From contig JAJDAN010000077.1 of NCBI GenBank assembly GCA_029261855.1, forward strand, positions 1-64,000: a stretch of 64,000 nt of DNA, given 5' to 3'. The translations under genes were made by a program, and so were the position numbers. The DNA is from Deltaproteobacteria bacterium. Lineage in GTDB: Bacteria; Myxococcota_A; UBA9160; UBA4427. Positions 17,159 to 26,305 of this stretch are shown here, in pieces (position 1 is the first letter of the stretch; each line of letters begins with the position of its first letter). The notes beneath the pieces are model-generated. The model did no database searches. It saw only the letters and a list, made by a program, of their open reading frames with translations, and was not told the DNA's origin.

Positions 17159-18013
17159 TCAGCGGGGTATCGCCGAGAAGAAGGCCCAGATCGCCCCGTC
17201 GGCGAGCGCCGGAGGTGCGTGACCGTCCCAGTCGGCACCGCTCGTCGGGCACCACACGACCGGAATTCCGTCGCCGCAGGCGCGGAGCTCCGTGCACGCG
17301 TCGACGACGAACCCAGCGGGATCGATCACCGCATCACAACCGTTCCGCTCCGCCCAATGTTCGCGATGGCTCTCGCCCTCTGAGAACGAGATGGTCCCGT
17401 CGTCGTGGCCGTGGGAAAGCCAGACGGGCACGCGCCCCGGGCAGTCGTCGACGTTGCCGTCTCCTGCCGCGATCGACGCGACCGCCGCATGCGCCTCGGC
17501 GCGATGGCAGGCGAGCACTTCTACGAAACGACCGCCGCGGCTGTGCCCCAGGCTGAAGACGCGGTCCGTGTCGATGCAGAACTCCTCGGCCAGACGCGGG
17601 ACGAGCGCGTCGAAGAACGCGATGTCGTAGCCTTCCGGATCGCGATCCCAGCACGTGCGCATCCAGCAGTCGACGTGCGAGAGGCCGTCGGGGTAGACGA
17701 CCAAGGCGTTCGCTCCGACCGTCGCCTCGAAGTCGAGGTCGTCGAAGTCGTCGTCCATGTTGGCCCGAAACGACGCTCCATTGCCGCCGCTCCCATGCCA
17801 CATGAGCACGAGCGGCAGGTCGCCTCCCGAGCAGTCGTACCCATGGCGGCGCGAGACGACGTAGCTTCGTTCGCGGCCGTCGACCATCAGCGTGTCGACG
17901 CGGCAGGTCTCGCCGGTCTCGCCGATGCAGGGCTCGATGCGCCAATCCCCGCCGCAGCCGGCCAGCGCCGCCGATGTGGTCAGGAAGAGCCGAAGCGCAA
18001 GCCGCGCGAGCAT
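17159..18013 (-). CDS. LpqC/PHB-depolymerase-like esterase lipoprotein
   Basis: The product is 284 residues. The signal peptide ends in a lipobox, ALAGC. The alpha/beta-hydrolase fold is of the polyhydroxybutyrate depolymerase/feruloyl esterase (LpqC) type: LPLVLMWHGSGGNGASF (oxyanion region), ALVVYPDG, then GHSRGG with nucleophile Ser158. A likely late Asp and His are in GHDDGTISF and DWDGHAPP. Cysteines near the N-terminus and in DCWMRTCWD suggest disulfides, in keeping with an exported protein. It should hydrolyse an ester polymer or aromatic ester outside the inner membrane; the actual substrate is not known. Confidence 0.8.
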   Translation of the reverse strand: MLARLALRLFLTTSAALAGCGGDWRIEPCIGETGETCRVDTLMVDGRERSYVVSRRHGYDCSGGDLPLVLMWHGSGGNGASFRANMDDDFDDLDFEATVGANALVVYPDGLSHVDCWMRTCWDRDPEGYDIAFFDALVPRLAEEFCIDTDRVFSLGHSRGGRFVEVLACHRAEAHAAVASIAAGDGNVDDCPGRVPVWLSHGHDDGTISFSEGESHREHWAERNGCDAVIDPAGFVVDACTELRACGDGIPVVWCPTSGADWDGHAPPALADGAIWAFFSAIPR

Positions 18014-18084
18014 GAGTCGAGCCTATCGCGGGCAGCGCCGCGGGTCCAAGCTCCCCCCGTTGTCGGGGCAGAGACGTTATGTCA

Positions 18085-18143
18085 ACCCCCTTTTGGGGGT
18101 CTCGACAGCGGGCGCGCCGCTTTCTACCACCCACATTGGTGGT
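18085..18143. promoter_or_regulatory. Two short dyads in the gap before the RTX-type gene
   Basis: Within the 262-bp gap between divergent genes are ACCCCC-TTTT-GGGGGT (18085-18100) and ACCACC-CACATT-GGTGGT (18126-18143). Both are perfect 6-bp arms about 25 bp apart, 130-190 bp ahead of ATG 18276. They could be protein-binding sites or part of a leader. No family was recognised. Confidence 0.35.
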
Positions 18144-18275
18144 GCCCCGGCGTCACGGCGCGGCCGCCGACCATCTTTGGCGCGTCGGGTCGTCTCTGAG
18201 CGCGTCGCCGGGTCGGACCGTGTTACGTTAGTGCGCGAGGTCCCGGCCCATTCCAGCAGAACAGGAGTCGGCAAG

Positions 18276-21080
18276 ATGCGATCCAGCCCGGTGCGTTTGA
18301 TCTGGCTGAGTGGGCTGATTCTTCTCGCCGTCGTAGCGAGCTGGAGCCCCATCGCTTCGGCGACCGTCTACACGGGCGAGCTCTCGACCAACACCGCAAG
18401 CTTTCCGCAGTTCAGCGGCGGCCCGCGGTCGCTCCGGTTGTTTTCGACCTCTAGCCACACCGACCACCAGGGACTTTCCTTCAACAGTTCCAGCAGCCAG
18501 CGAACCTTCAATCTCGACATAGGCGATGTCTTCCAGGTCGGAGAGATCGTTGTCGTCGAGATCCTGCCGCCCGTCGGCACAGAAGGCATCGTGTACGGCC
18601 GGACCGACCGCTTCGACGACCCCATTCGGCTCGACTACGACCTGGGAATGCAGGACAGCTTCTTCTGTCTCGGCGAGCTCGGCTCGAGCGTCCTCGAGTG
18701 CGAGGCCTATTTCGAGCTCTTGCGGGGCGAGGGAGCGGATCCTCCCCTCGCGGCGGTAGGCGAGTTCGTTCTCATCGACTTCGACATCGAGCTGGTCTCG
18801 ACGGGCGTCACCGTGGGCCCGTTCTTGTTCGATCGCGACAGCTTCAGCTATCGGCCCAGGGGCGTCATCGACTTCACGAAGACCCTGGGGCCCCGGCGGC
18901 TGGAGATCACGTCTCCGGACTTCGGCCTCGCGATGGGTGGGGCGGTGGTCGAGTTCGAGTTCAAGGGAACCGGCGACGTCAGAGCCGCCAATCACATCCA
19001 CCTTCGGATCGACGACGGGCCGGTTGTCGAGGTCCCCTTTCTCGCACAAAGCCGCTATCGCTTCCTGGCCCACGCGACCGTCGATACCGGCGAGATCGGC
19101 ACACACCTGGTCGACGCGTGGATGGTGGACGCCAGCCACAATCCCCTCAGCGGCGGCGGGGCGCAGAGCATCCTGTTCACCACACCGAACACCGCCCCCA
19201 ACGGGATGGAGGACTACTACGCGACCGAGCAGTCGCAGCTGCTGCGGGTCGTCGAGGAGTACGGCGTTCTCGCCAACGACTCCGACGACGACGGCCATTC
19301 GCTCAGCGCGCTTCTGCTCGACCCGCCCGCCAACGGGAGGGTCACCCTCCGTCCGGATGGAGCCTTCGACTACATTCCCGATCCGCTCTTCTTTGGCGAG
19401 GACACCTTCACCTACCTCGCACGCGACCTCAGCGGCGGCTCCTCGGCGGCGACGGTGCGCGTGATCGTCAGTCCGCACGACCGCCCCAAGATCGGGATCG
19501 AACTCGCCACACTGCAGGGGCAGCCGATTACACCGGGTGGCTCGGTTTCCGGTCTCGTGATCGTGACCGTCACCGTACACGATGCCCTGGGCTATCACGC
19601 CCAGTTCTACAGCAACTTCGAGGTACTCCCGACGCGCGAGCCCGCGCATGGGGTCACCGGGGACCCGTGGATCCGGACCGCCGTACTCGACACGCGTAGC
19701 TTCTTCGACGGAGAAAACCTGATCAGCGTTCACGTTCATCCCCAGAACGAGTACGGGGAGGTCTACAACACGACCTTCGAGGTCGGTCAGTTCGTGGTCG
19801 ATGCTGGGAACGGAAAGATCGCACCTCGTGGCGATGTCAAGCTGCCAGAGCTCAGCTTCGTCGACGGCCAGTTCGAGCCCTTCTCCAGCACCTTTGGGGA
19901 TCTGGGATGGCGACTGTCGGGGACCGCCCAACTGATGGACGACGGCGGCAGCCTCGACATCGGTTCGCGCAGCACGCCCGCAGGCAATGCCCAGGTCATC
20001 CCGCATCTGGGAAGTACGGTTCTGGGTCGCGGTCGCTGGCCTACGCGCATACCTCCTTTCGGTGACGGGACCGCGGTCAGCGGAGTAAAGCTCGCGCCCT
20101 TCCAGGGAGACGAGGAGTACGAAGCGAGGATCGTGTTCTTCTTCAGCGATGCAGTGGGTCGCGCAAACTACGCGTTCAAGGACTTCACGATGCCCCCGAT
20201 CAGTCCGGAACAGGCAGAGGCGTTCCCGCTGCCGGGGCTCGACGCGGAGGTGCTCGGTCTTTCCCAGGGTGACAGCATCGTACTTTCCGACGACGCGTCG
20301 GTAACGATCGATGTGTTGGTAACGGACCCACTGCCAGCCGCCGACGAGTTTCCATTCTTGACGCTGTGGTTGGGAAACCGAGCCGTGGCCACCACAGACC
20401 TCCGCCCTCAGCTGGCGCAGCTACAGCCAGGCCAACGCAGCTTCCTCGTCCAGCTCGAAATTCCCAAGTCGGAAGTCGAACTCCTCCAAGTCGCCCGGAA
20501 CGGAGGCCAAGGCTCGACCGCCTTCGCGCTCTGGCTCGACTTCGCCAACATCACCACCAGCCGATCCTCCGTCCACTATCCGACGTCCTCTCACCTTCAC
20601 CTGACCAGTGTTCGCACCGAGGACCACCTCGACGAGATCTACCTGCAGGGTGGACACCGCGACGAAATTCTCAGGGGATCCCCGGGCCCGGACGTCATCG
20701 GCGGCGGCGCCGGAACAGACAACCTCTTCGGGGCCGGTGGGAACGACTGGCTCGTGGGCGGCGCGGGGAACGACACGATCGAAGGCGGAGAGGGTTGGGA
20801 CACCGCAGTCTTCTACGGAAGCGGCGACTACAGCATCCAACAGTTCGGACTGCTCACCCGCGTAGACTACGGCGCTGACATGGACTGGCTCACCGAAGTC
20901 GAGGCGCTCCAGTTCCGCGATGGAATTGGGCAGGACACGTGGGAACTGGTGGAAGGCGCATGGCTGCTGGTGCCCGAGCCCGGTCGGCAGTCGCTGGCGC
21001 TCGCAGCGCTGGCTGCGCTCTCGCTACTCCGGAATCGCAGCCGACGACAGGCGAAGTCTCGGGGCTCGATCGACCGCTAG
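18276..21080 (+). CDS. Large PEP-CTERM surface protein with Ig-like domain and RTX repeats
   Basis: The product is 934 residues from ATG 18276 (AGGAG 8 bases upstream); an open frame continues upstream but lacks a signal peptide. Parts in order: signal peptide; beta-rich domain to about 300; a cadherin-like/tandem Ig repeat near 310-400 (VLANDSDDDGHSLSALLLDP, then PDGAFDYIPDPLFFGEDTF); further beta domains; four to five RTX-type nonapeptides at about 805-840 (GGGAGTDNLFGAGGNDWL and GGAGNDTIEGGEG); and a tail VPEPGRQSLALAALAALSLL plus basic residues. The RTX turns bind calcium in relatives. It is probably an exosortase-anchored surface protein, perhaps for adhesion. Its 3' end lies 8 bp from the convergent caspase-like gene. 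Confidence 0.8.
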   Translation: MRSSPVRLIWLSGLILLAVVASWSPIASATVYTGELSTNTASFPQFSGGPRSLRLFSTSSHTDHQGLSFNSSSSQRTFNLDIGDVFQVGEIVVVEILPPVGTEGIVYGRTDRFDDPIRLDYDLGMQDSFFCLGELGSSVLECEAYFELLRGEGADPPLAAVGEFVLIDFDIELVSTGVTVGPFLFDRDSFSYRPRGVIDFTKTLGPRRLEITSPDFGLAMGGAVVEFEFKGTGDVRAANHIHLRIDDGPVVEVPFLAQSRYRFLAHATVDTGEIGTHLVDAWMVDASHNPLSGGGAQSILFTTPNTAPNGMEDYYATEQSQLLRVVEEYGVLANDSDDDGHSLSALLLDPPANGRVTLRPDGAFDYIPDPLFFGEDTFTYLARDLSGGSSAATVRVIVSPHDRPKIGIELATLQGQPITPGGSVSGLVIVTVTVHDALGYHAQFYSNFEVLPTREPAHGVTGDPWIRTAVLDTRSFFDGENLISVHVHPQNEYGEVYNTTFEVGQFVVDAGNGKIAPRGDVKLPELSFVDGQFEPFSSTFGDLGWRLSGTAQLMDDGGSLDIGSRSTPAGNAQVIPHLGSTVLGRGRWPTRIPPFGDGTAVSGVKLAPFQGDEEYEARIVFFFSDAVGRANYAFKDFTMPPISPEQAEAFPLPGLDAEVLGLSQGDSIVLSDDASVTIDVLVTDPLPAADEFPFLTLWLGNRAVATTDLRPQLAQLQPGQRSFLVQLEIPKSEVELLQVARNGGQGSTAFALWLDFANITTSRSSVHYPTSSHLHLTSVRTEDHLDEIYLQGGHRDEILRGSPGPDVIGGGAGTDNLFGAGGNDWLVGGAGNDTIEGGEGWDTAVFYGSGDYSIQQFGLLTRVDYGADMDWLTEVEALQFRDGIGQDTWELVEGAWLLVPEPGRQSLALAALAALSLLRNRSRRQAKSRGSIDR

Positions 21081-21088
21081 GGTATCGC

Positions 21089-22621
21089 TCAGCGGTCTCT
21101 CACGAAGAGGAAGTCGCCGCCTTCGTGGCCGGTGAAGCGGATCTCTCCGTATTCGGGGTTCTGGTCCGCTGCGCTCAGGACGGGGCGCCGGATCGCTGTG
21201 AACAGCGCCGCCCCCTCCAGGATTCCTTCGTTTTCGTCGAGCGCCGAGAGAAAGGCCCGAGCGAAGACGGAGTGGTCTCCGGTGCCGTCGTCGACCGGCT
21301 CGAGGCCGCCGGACGTCAAGACGACCCGCGCCCGGCGCTTGGAAAGTCGCGCGACGTAGCGGTCGTCGCGGGTCTGCAGGGCCAACCCACGCGTGAGAGC
21401 ACCGGAATAGCAGCTGTCCGCGACCACCATCACGTGGTGCGCGGGCATCGCGCGAAGGATGTCCGTCACGTCCGCCGCCGAGATCCAGTTCGAAGGATCG
21501 GCAGGGGCCGCATCGACGGGCAGCCAGTAGCCACGGCGGGTCCCGCGATCGAGTGAGCCGTGGCCGGCGTAGTAGATGAGGAGGCTGTCCCGTTCCGTCA
21601 GATCGCTGCGCAGCAACGTCAGCTCGCGGAGGATGTCCCCGCGCGTGGCGTCGATCAGCGTGGTCGTGCGAAAGGCGTAGTCGCGTTCGAGCACCTGCGA
21701 TACAGCCCGCGCGTCGTTGACGGCCGTCTGGAGGTCGGGGAGGAGATCGTAGTCATCGTTCCCGATGACCAGGGCGTAGTACTCGCCGGGGCCGATGCCA
21801 TGCCCCTGCTCGAGCGGCAGATGCACGAGCGCCTCACCGGAGATCTCGGGCTCGGCCCCGCTTCCGATCGACGTCGTGCGGGTGTAGGACGGCAGACGCG
21901 GATACGGCGAGCGGGCCGAGCGCGCTGAGCGGATGATCGGCTGAGAGAGCGATGGATGACCCGCAAGCAGTGCGGGGTCTTCGCGTTGGGTGTACACGAT
22001 CAGCGCCTCTTCGAGGGCAGCGCGAAGCTCGTACAGGTTCTCGGCGAGGGTTACTTCGGCGGCTCGACCCGCCCGAGCGGCACCCAGCGGACTCCCGGAG
22101 TCGTCTTCGCCCGTCGAACGCAGCTCACCGTCGAAGACCTGCTGACCTTCATCGGTTTCCAGGTGGTAGTGGATGGTCAGTTGGGACCGGAACGGGCCGA
22201 AGTCGGCTCCAGGCTGCTTCAGTCGGATGGGCGTCGCCGTCAGTCGCATCTCCCGCTTGGCTTCCGCCTGGAAGAGGCCCGCCCGCGCGATCACGGCCTG
22301 GATGAGGTCGGCGAACGCCCGCTTGCGCGAATCCGATCCGGTCAGGAAGCCCACGCCACCGCTCGTCTTCTTTTTCGGTTTCCGAGTCCGGGGCGAGCCG
22401 AAATCGTCGTCTCCGCCCGACTCTGCGGGCGCCCTTCCTTGAACTTCGACGGATCCCAGCGCGTACGCGGTTACCGGGCTGGGAAGAGAATCGACGGCGA
22501 CGTCGTCCAGGGTCTTCGGGCCGACGGACGCGCAGCCTCCTCCAAGAGCAACGACGAGGATCAAGCCCAACGCCGACGCAAGACGCACAGGAAGGCGACG
22601 TCCAGAATGCCGAAGCGGCAT
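21089..22621 (-). CDS. Caspase-like (peptidase C14) lipoprotein
   Basis: The product is 510 residues from ATG 22621 (GGAG upstream). The signal peptide ends in GGGCAS, a lipobox. A long N-terminal region (about 20-265) has no recognised family. The C-terminal half is a caspase/metacaspase fold: YYALVIGNDDYDLLPDLQTA, LIYYAGHGSLDRG with catalytic His354, and VMVVADSCYSGALTRG with catalytic Cys404. Both catalytic residues are intact. Bacterial caspase-like proteins cleave after basic or acidic residues and take part in processing or in stress and death responses. Here the lipid anchor points to a periplasmic or outer-membrane role. No partner is evident. Confidence 0.85.
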   Translation of the reverse strand: MPLRHSGRRLPVRLASALGLILVVALGGGCASVGPKTLDDVAVDSLPSPVTAYALGSVEVQGRAPAESGGDDDFGSPRTRKPKKKTSGGVGFLTGSDSRKRAFADLIQAVIARAGLFQAEAKREMRLTATPIRLKQPGADFGPFRSQLTIHYHLETDEGQQVFDGELRSTGEDDSGSPLGAARAGRAAEVTLAENLYELRAALEEALIVYTQREDPALLAGHPSLSQPIIRSARSARSPYPRLPSYTRTTSIGSGAEPEISGEALVHLPLEQGHGIGPGEYYALVIGNDDYDLLPDLQTAVNDARAVSQVLERDYAFRTTTLIDATRGDILRELTLLRSDLTERDSLLIYYAGHGSLDRGTRRGYWLPVDAAPADPSNWISAADVTDILRAMPAHHVMVVADSCYSGALTRGLALQTRDDRYVARLSKRRARVVLTSGGLEPVDDGTGDHSVFARAFLSALDENEGILEGAALFTAIRRPVLSAADQNPEYGEIRFTGHEGGDFLFVRDR

Positions 22622-22982
22622 GGGCGGCTCTCCACAGTCGTGGAAGCAGCCCGAGCCTACAACGCACGCCCCGTGATCGACAACCTTGGACGCCAGGCGA
22701 AGGAACGCGAAGGCCTCCATATGGGTGGGGTCGTAGGAACGCGTTGGGCGCGTGCGGCCACGAGGCGCATCTCGGGCGCTACTTGGCGAAGCACCGCGTA
22801 GAGCGCTGGCGGTGCTCGTGTCACGTTCTTGCGCGGTCGGGCGACGCGCGCCCAGACCACAGGCCCTGGACGATCGCGGAGGAAGTCGGCTGACATCACT
22901 GGCGGGTGAGGCGACGTCGACGACAGGCCTCCGCGGGCGCCAGTTCGGGGACCATTCGCCCTCCTGCTGCTAGCATGACCAA
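22622..22982. other. Divergent intergenic region, 361 bp
   Basis: The region separates the caspase-like gene (minus) from the response regulator gene (plus) and must hold both promoters. I see no long hairpin, repeat or clear sigma-70 box. GGAGAG upstream of 22621 serves as the ribosome site of the caspase-like gene. Confidence 0.5.
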
Positions 22983-23594
22983 ATGGACGTCAGCCCGCGG
23001 ACGGTGCAGAGAGTCTTGATCGTCGAAGACAACGCGTCACTGCGGGGCGCAATCGCGAGGCGCGTCCGAACCTGGTCCGCCGTTGCAGTCGAAGCGGGCA
23101 CGGTGAGGGAGGCGATCGTGGGCATGTCGCCTCCTCCCGACCTCGTGATCTGCGACGTCAGCCTCCCGGACGGATCGGCGATTCCGGTGTTCACCGCGAC
23201 ACTCTCGCTCAGCCCTGAGCCCGCGAAGATCGCGATCAGCGGCGTTGCAACTGCTGAAGAGGCATTCCGGCTCGGACAACTGGGGGTCCGGGAGTATCTG
23301 GCCAAGCCCTTCACCCTCGACGCTCTCGAGGCCGCGGTCAGGCGCATCTTGGACGCCCCCCCCGATCTCGACCCGCTGGTTCGGGCATCCGTCGGCCAGA
23401 TACCGATGCGTGACCTCCAGAAGCATGTGCGCCAGCTCATGATCGAGGAGGCACTGGCTCTGAGTCACGGCAGCAGACGGCGTGCGGCACGGCTCCTCGA
23501 CGTGTCGCGGCAGGCGGTCCAGCAGGTGGTTCGACGGTCTGACGGCGGAGGCGACACCATGTGCCCCTCGCACGAGTCGTCTCACGAGGACTGA
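22983..23594 (+). CDS. Response regulator with Fis-type DNA-binding end (ActR/PrrA-like)
   Basis: The product is 203 residues. Receiver domain: VLIVEDNASLRGAI, phospho-acceptor Asp58 in ICDVSLPDG, and YLAKPF with the conserved Lys. The C-terminal helix-turn-helix, QLMIEEALALSHGSRRRAARLLDVSRQAVQQVV, is the Fis-like type found in redox regulators of the RegA/ActR/PrrA group. All key receiver residues are present. No partner kinase is adjacent; the hybrid kinase at 26306 is the nearest. A tail of about 20 residues after the helix-turn-helix looks unstructured. Confidence 0.85.
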   Translation: MDVSPRTVQRVLIVEDNASLRGAIARRVRTWSAVAVEAGTVREAIVGMSPPPDLVICDVSLPDGSAIPVFTATLSLSPEPAKIAISGVATAEEAFRLGQLGVREYLAKPFTLDALEAAVRRILDAPPDLDPLVRASVGQIPMRDLQKHVRQLMIEEALALSHGSRRRAARLLDVSRQAVQQVVRRSDGGGDTMCPSHESSHED

Positions 23595-23685
23595 GCCGGT
23601 ACGACGCGCGTACGGTCGGCGTACGCCCCCCCAGTCTGACGCGTTGCCCAACCGCGCCGGCGAGCCCGGGCCGGAACAATCACGC

Positions 23686-23925
23686 CTTGCAGGGCGAACC
23701 CCACCCGTGTAGCCGGCTGAGTTCTCTCATCTGGACGAGAACCGCCTGGCAAGCGTGCTTGCAGGGCGAACTCCACCCGAGTAGCCAGCTGAGTTGCGGA
23801 ACCTCTTTTTCATCTGGAGGAGAACCGCATAGCAAGCACGCTTGCAGGGCGAACTACACCCATGTACCGCGTTGAATTGGAGGACCTTGCCTCCCCCGCA
23901 TGAAGTCGGCCTAACAAGAATTCAC
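23686..23925. repeat. Three imperfect tandem repeats of 72-83 bp
   Basis: Copies begin at 23686, 23758 and 23841, each opening with CTTGCAGGGCGAAC, then a CACCC-rich part, GTAGCC(A/G)GCTGAGTT and an (AG)GAGAACCGC part. The third copy is more divergent and fades out near 23920. At the two junctions are palindromes GCAAGC-GT-GCTTGC (23749-23762) and GCAAGC-AC-GCTTGC (23832-23845). The tract is non-coding and fills most of the 395-bp gap before the amidohydrolase gene. Confidence 0.75.
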
Positions 23926-23989
23926 TGCGACGACTTCCAAGCTCAAGAAATCGACGCCCCCGGCGATAGAAGGGACGGGGGAAGAGTCA

Positions 23990-25393
23990 GTGACGAATCG
24001 AGATCTCGTAGTCGATGCCGACAGTCACAAGTGCGAGAACCCCGCCGTCTTCTTCGACTACATCGGTCGTGAGCATCGCTCGCGAGTCTCATTGCTGCGA
24101 GACCGGTACGGGGAGCAGCGATTCCAGATCGTCGACCGGAATCCGGCAACGATGCGCCCCGACTTCCCACGTGTCTTTCCGCAAGTCGAGGGGCCGGGGA
24201 AGGGTACCTATCGACCGTACCACCCGGAAACGACGATCGGCGGGCTCTTCAATCGCATCCGACTCGAGCACATGGATCGCGAGGGCATCGACCATCAGGT
24301 CGTCTACGGCTCGCTTCCTCTGGCGTTCAATTCTCTGCTCGATGCGGACCTAGCAACCGACCTCTGCCGAGCGTACAACGATTACATCGTCGACGATTGT
24401 TCCGCCTACGCCGATCGCCTTCACCCAGTAGCTGTTCTTCCCCTGCAGGACCCGCTGGCCGCAGCGACGGAGTTGCGGAGGTGCATTGAACAGCTCGGCA
24501 TGGTCGGGGGCACCATCGCTCCGAACCTGCCCATCCCTCACCCCGCTGCACCGGGCAGCTTTCCCGACCTGCGCGCGCCGAAGGCACTCTCACATCCGGA
24601 CTTCTGGCCGCTGTACCAGGAGGCCGAGGACCTGGGGGTCTCGCTCGGAATTCACGGCGCACCCGGCATGCAGCTGGTGGGTGGCTTCTCCGACCACCTC
24701 AGCACCTTCACCCTCGTCCACGTCTTCGCCAACCGCGCGATGCAGCAGGTGGCGATGGCCCAGCTCATGTTCGATGGCGTGATGGAGGCGTTTCCGCGGC
24801 TGCGCTTCGGCTTCCTCGAGGCAGGTGTCGGCTGGCTACCGGACTTCCTGCAGAACCTCCATGAGCACTGGGAGAAACGAATCCAGGGGCTCGACCCAAG
24901 GGTTCAACCCTCGATCGGGGAGTTCCTGCGGGAGTTTGCACTGGAGCGCACCGGGCGACGGCCAGGGCTGCTGGGCAAGGCCCGCCAGCTGATGGCGGTG
25001 CTCTCGCGCGGACCCGGCGACCAGGCGAGTCCCGACGAACTCGAGGAGTTCCAGCGCGAACATACTCGTCTCTGCCGCGACCCTCGCGAGTACGTTGAGC
25101 GAGGGCAGGTCTTCCTGACTTTCGAGCCCGGAGATCCGGCGCCCGCGTACCTGCCCACGGCAATGGGTGAGGTGGGCCGTCGCGTCTGCGGGATGGCCGT
25201 CGACTACGGGCACTGGGACGCGACGCTCGAGGACTGCGTCGCGTCTGTGCGTCAGAACCCCCAGATCACACCAGAGCATGCGAAGCGCTTGCTCGCCACG
25301 AACGCGCTCGAGTTCTACGGCAGCCCACTTCGGCGACGAATCGAACAGGGCGCGCTCCGACAACAGGATGCGTCGATGGAGGGCGCTGCATGA
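23990..25393 (+). CDS. Amidohydrolase-2 family metal-dependent hydrolase or decarboxylase
   Basis: The product is 467 residues from GTG 23990, with GGGGAAGAG just before. The TIM-barrel amidohydrolase-2 fold shows VVDADSHKCENP (here SH replaces the usual HxH pair), LEHMDREGIDHQVVYGS, AYNDYIVDDCSAYADRLHPVAVLPLQDP, LGVSLGIHGAPG, PRLRFGFLEAGVGWLP and ITPEHAKRLLATNALEFYG. Relatives include aminocarboxymuconate-semialdehyde decarboxylase-type enzymes and many uncharacterised hydrolases. It overlaps the ferritin-like gene by 4 bp (ATGA), so the two are translated together. The substrate is unknown. Confidence 0.85.
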   Translation: MTNRDLVVDADSHKCENPAVFFDYIGREHRSRVSLLRDRYGEQRFQIVDRNPATMRPDFPRVFPQVEGPGKGTYRPYHPETTIGGLFNRIRLEHMDREGIDHQVVYGSLPLAFNSLLDADLATDLCRAYNDYIVDDCSAYADRLHPVAVLPLQDPLAAATELRRCIEQLGMVGGTIAPNLPIPHPAAPGSFPDLRAPKALSHPDFWPLYQEAEDLGVSLGIHGAPGMQLVGGFSDHLSTFTLVHVFANRAMQQVAMAQLMFDGVMEAFPRLRFGFLEAGVGWLPDFLQNLHEHWEKRIQGLDPRVQPSIGEFLREFALERTGRRPGLLGKARQLMAVLSRGPGDQASPDELEEFQREHTRLCRDPREYVERGQVFLTFEPGDPAPAYLPTAMGEVGRRVCGMAVDYGHWDATLEDCVASVRQNPQITPEHAKRLLATNALEFYGSPLRRRIEQGALRQQDASMEGAA

Positions 25394-26253
25394 CCACGAA
25401 AATCGACCCGGGCTGCTTCGATCCATTCCGAATCCTTGGACCCTCGGACCGCAAGCACCACCTTGCCGCATATCACCAGTACCTCCGCGATCGAGACGGA
25501 ACGATCGATCTCGAGCAGCGCACGCTTCTGCGGCGGGAGATGTACTTCCACGAGCTCGCGGAGAAGCCCGTCGCGTGGTCGGGCGAGATCGACTACCACG
25601 GCTTCGTCGATCATCTCTACGGCGACGGTCAGCGAGAGACCGACGAGCGCGTTCTGTGGCTGGCAACGGCCGCCAAGGCGAACCTGATCGAGTCGTATGG
25701 CGTGCGCGTAGAACTCGATGAGCTCTTCAGTGACCCGCGGCGCGTCCGCGCGGCGGACCCGATCTACCTCTATCAGATGATGGAGGAGAAGTACCACACC
25801 CGAATACTTGCGGAACTGTGCCGGACCTACGGGATCGATCAGGAGGCAGCGCCACCTCCCTGGCCGAAGCGCTTGGCCGTGCATCTGATGATCTACCTAC
25901 CTGAGCGAATCCGCTGGATCGCGGTCCTGACCGGCGAGGCGCTCGGGAGCGTCCTGTTTCGGGTGTTGCTCGAGCAAACGCATCACTTTCGAGGCGACCC
26001 AGAGGTCGAAGAGCGCATGCGCTCCCTCATGTCGGAGATCTGGGCCGACGAGGTGCTACATGCTGCGTACCTCAGGGCCAAGGTCGGGCGCGTGGGTGTC
26101 TGGATCGCCCGGATGTTCGTGCCGCTTGTCGCCTGGGTGATGATGAAAGATCTCCCCCCATTTGAGGGAGGAAACATGCATCGGAGGGTACTGGCCAGGC
26201 TCCGACGCGGGATCGAGATCCCGCCCGGACTCACCTGGATGAAACCCGACTGA
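25390..26253 (+). CDS. Ferritin-like diiron protein coupled to the amidohydrolase
   Basis: The product is 287 residues, starting at ATG 25390 inside the stop of the previous gene. It has a four-helix ferritin-like pattern: AKANLIESYGV, then MMEEKYHTRILAEL (ExxxH), LLEQTHHF and SEIWADEVLHAAYLRA (a second E...DEVLH set). These pairs could bind two irons, as in AurF-type N-oxygenases and related diiron oxygenases. A hydrophobic segment near 215-240 may touch the membrane. Coupling with the amidohydrolase suggests that the two act on one substrate. Substrate and oxygen activation are inferred. Confidence 0.65.
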   Translation: MTTKIDPGCFDPFRILGPSDRKHHLAAYHQYLRDRDGTIDLEQRTLLRREMYFHELAEKPVAWSGEIDYHGFVDHLYGDGQRETDERVLWLATAAKANLIESYGVRVELDELFSDPRRVRAADPIYLYQMMEEKYHTRILAELCRTYGIDQEAAPPPWPKRLAVHLMIYLPERIRWIAVLTGEALGSVLFRVLLEQTHHFRGDPEVEERMRSLMSEIWADEVLHAAYLRAKVGRVGVWIARMFVPLVAWVMMKDLPPFEGGNMHRRVLARLRRGIEIPPGLTWMKPD

Positions 26254-26305
26254 TCTCCCGCGAAGATTCGGGCGCCGCCTAGCACTCATCGGTACGATCT
26301 CCGGC

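Noticed and set aside
18228..20006. A 592-codon minus-strand frame opposite the RTX-type gene
   Set aside because: It is antisense to a gene with clear domains, with composition typical of a complementary frame; no recognisable protein.
23686..23925. CRISPR array
   Set aside because: Repeat units are 72-83 bp, imperfect and directly adjacent, without regular spacers, and no cas genes are near.
23911..23932. GCCTAACAAG followed by an attC-like stretch, suggesting an integron site
   Set aside because: No matching GTTAGGC-type partner or cassette structure was found; the resemblance is limited to about 10 bases.
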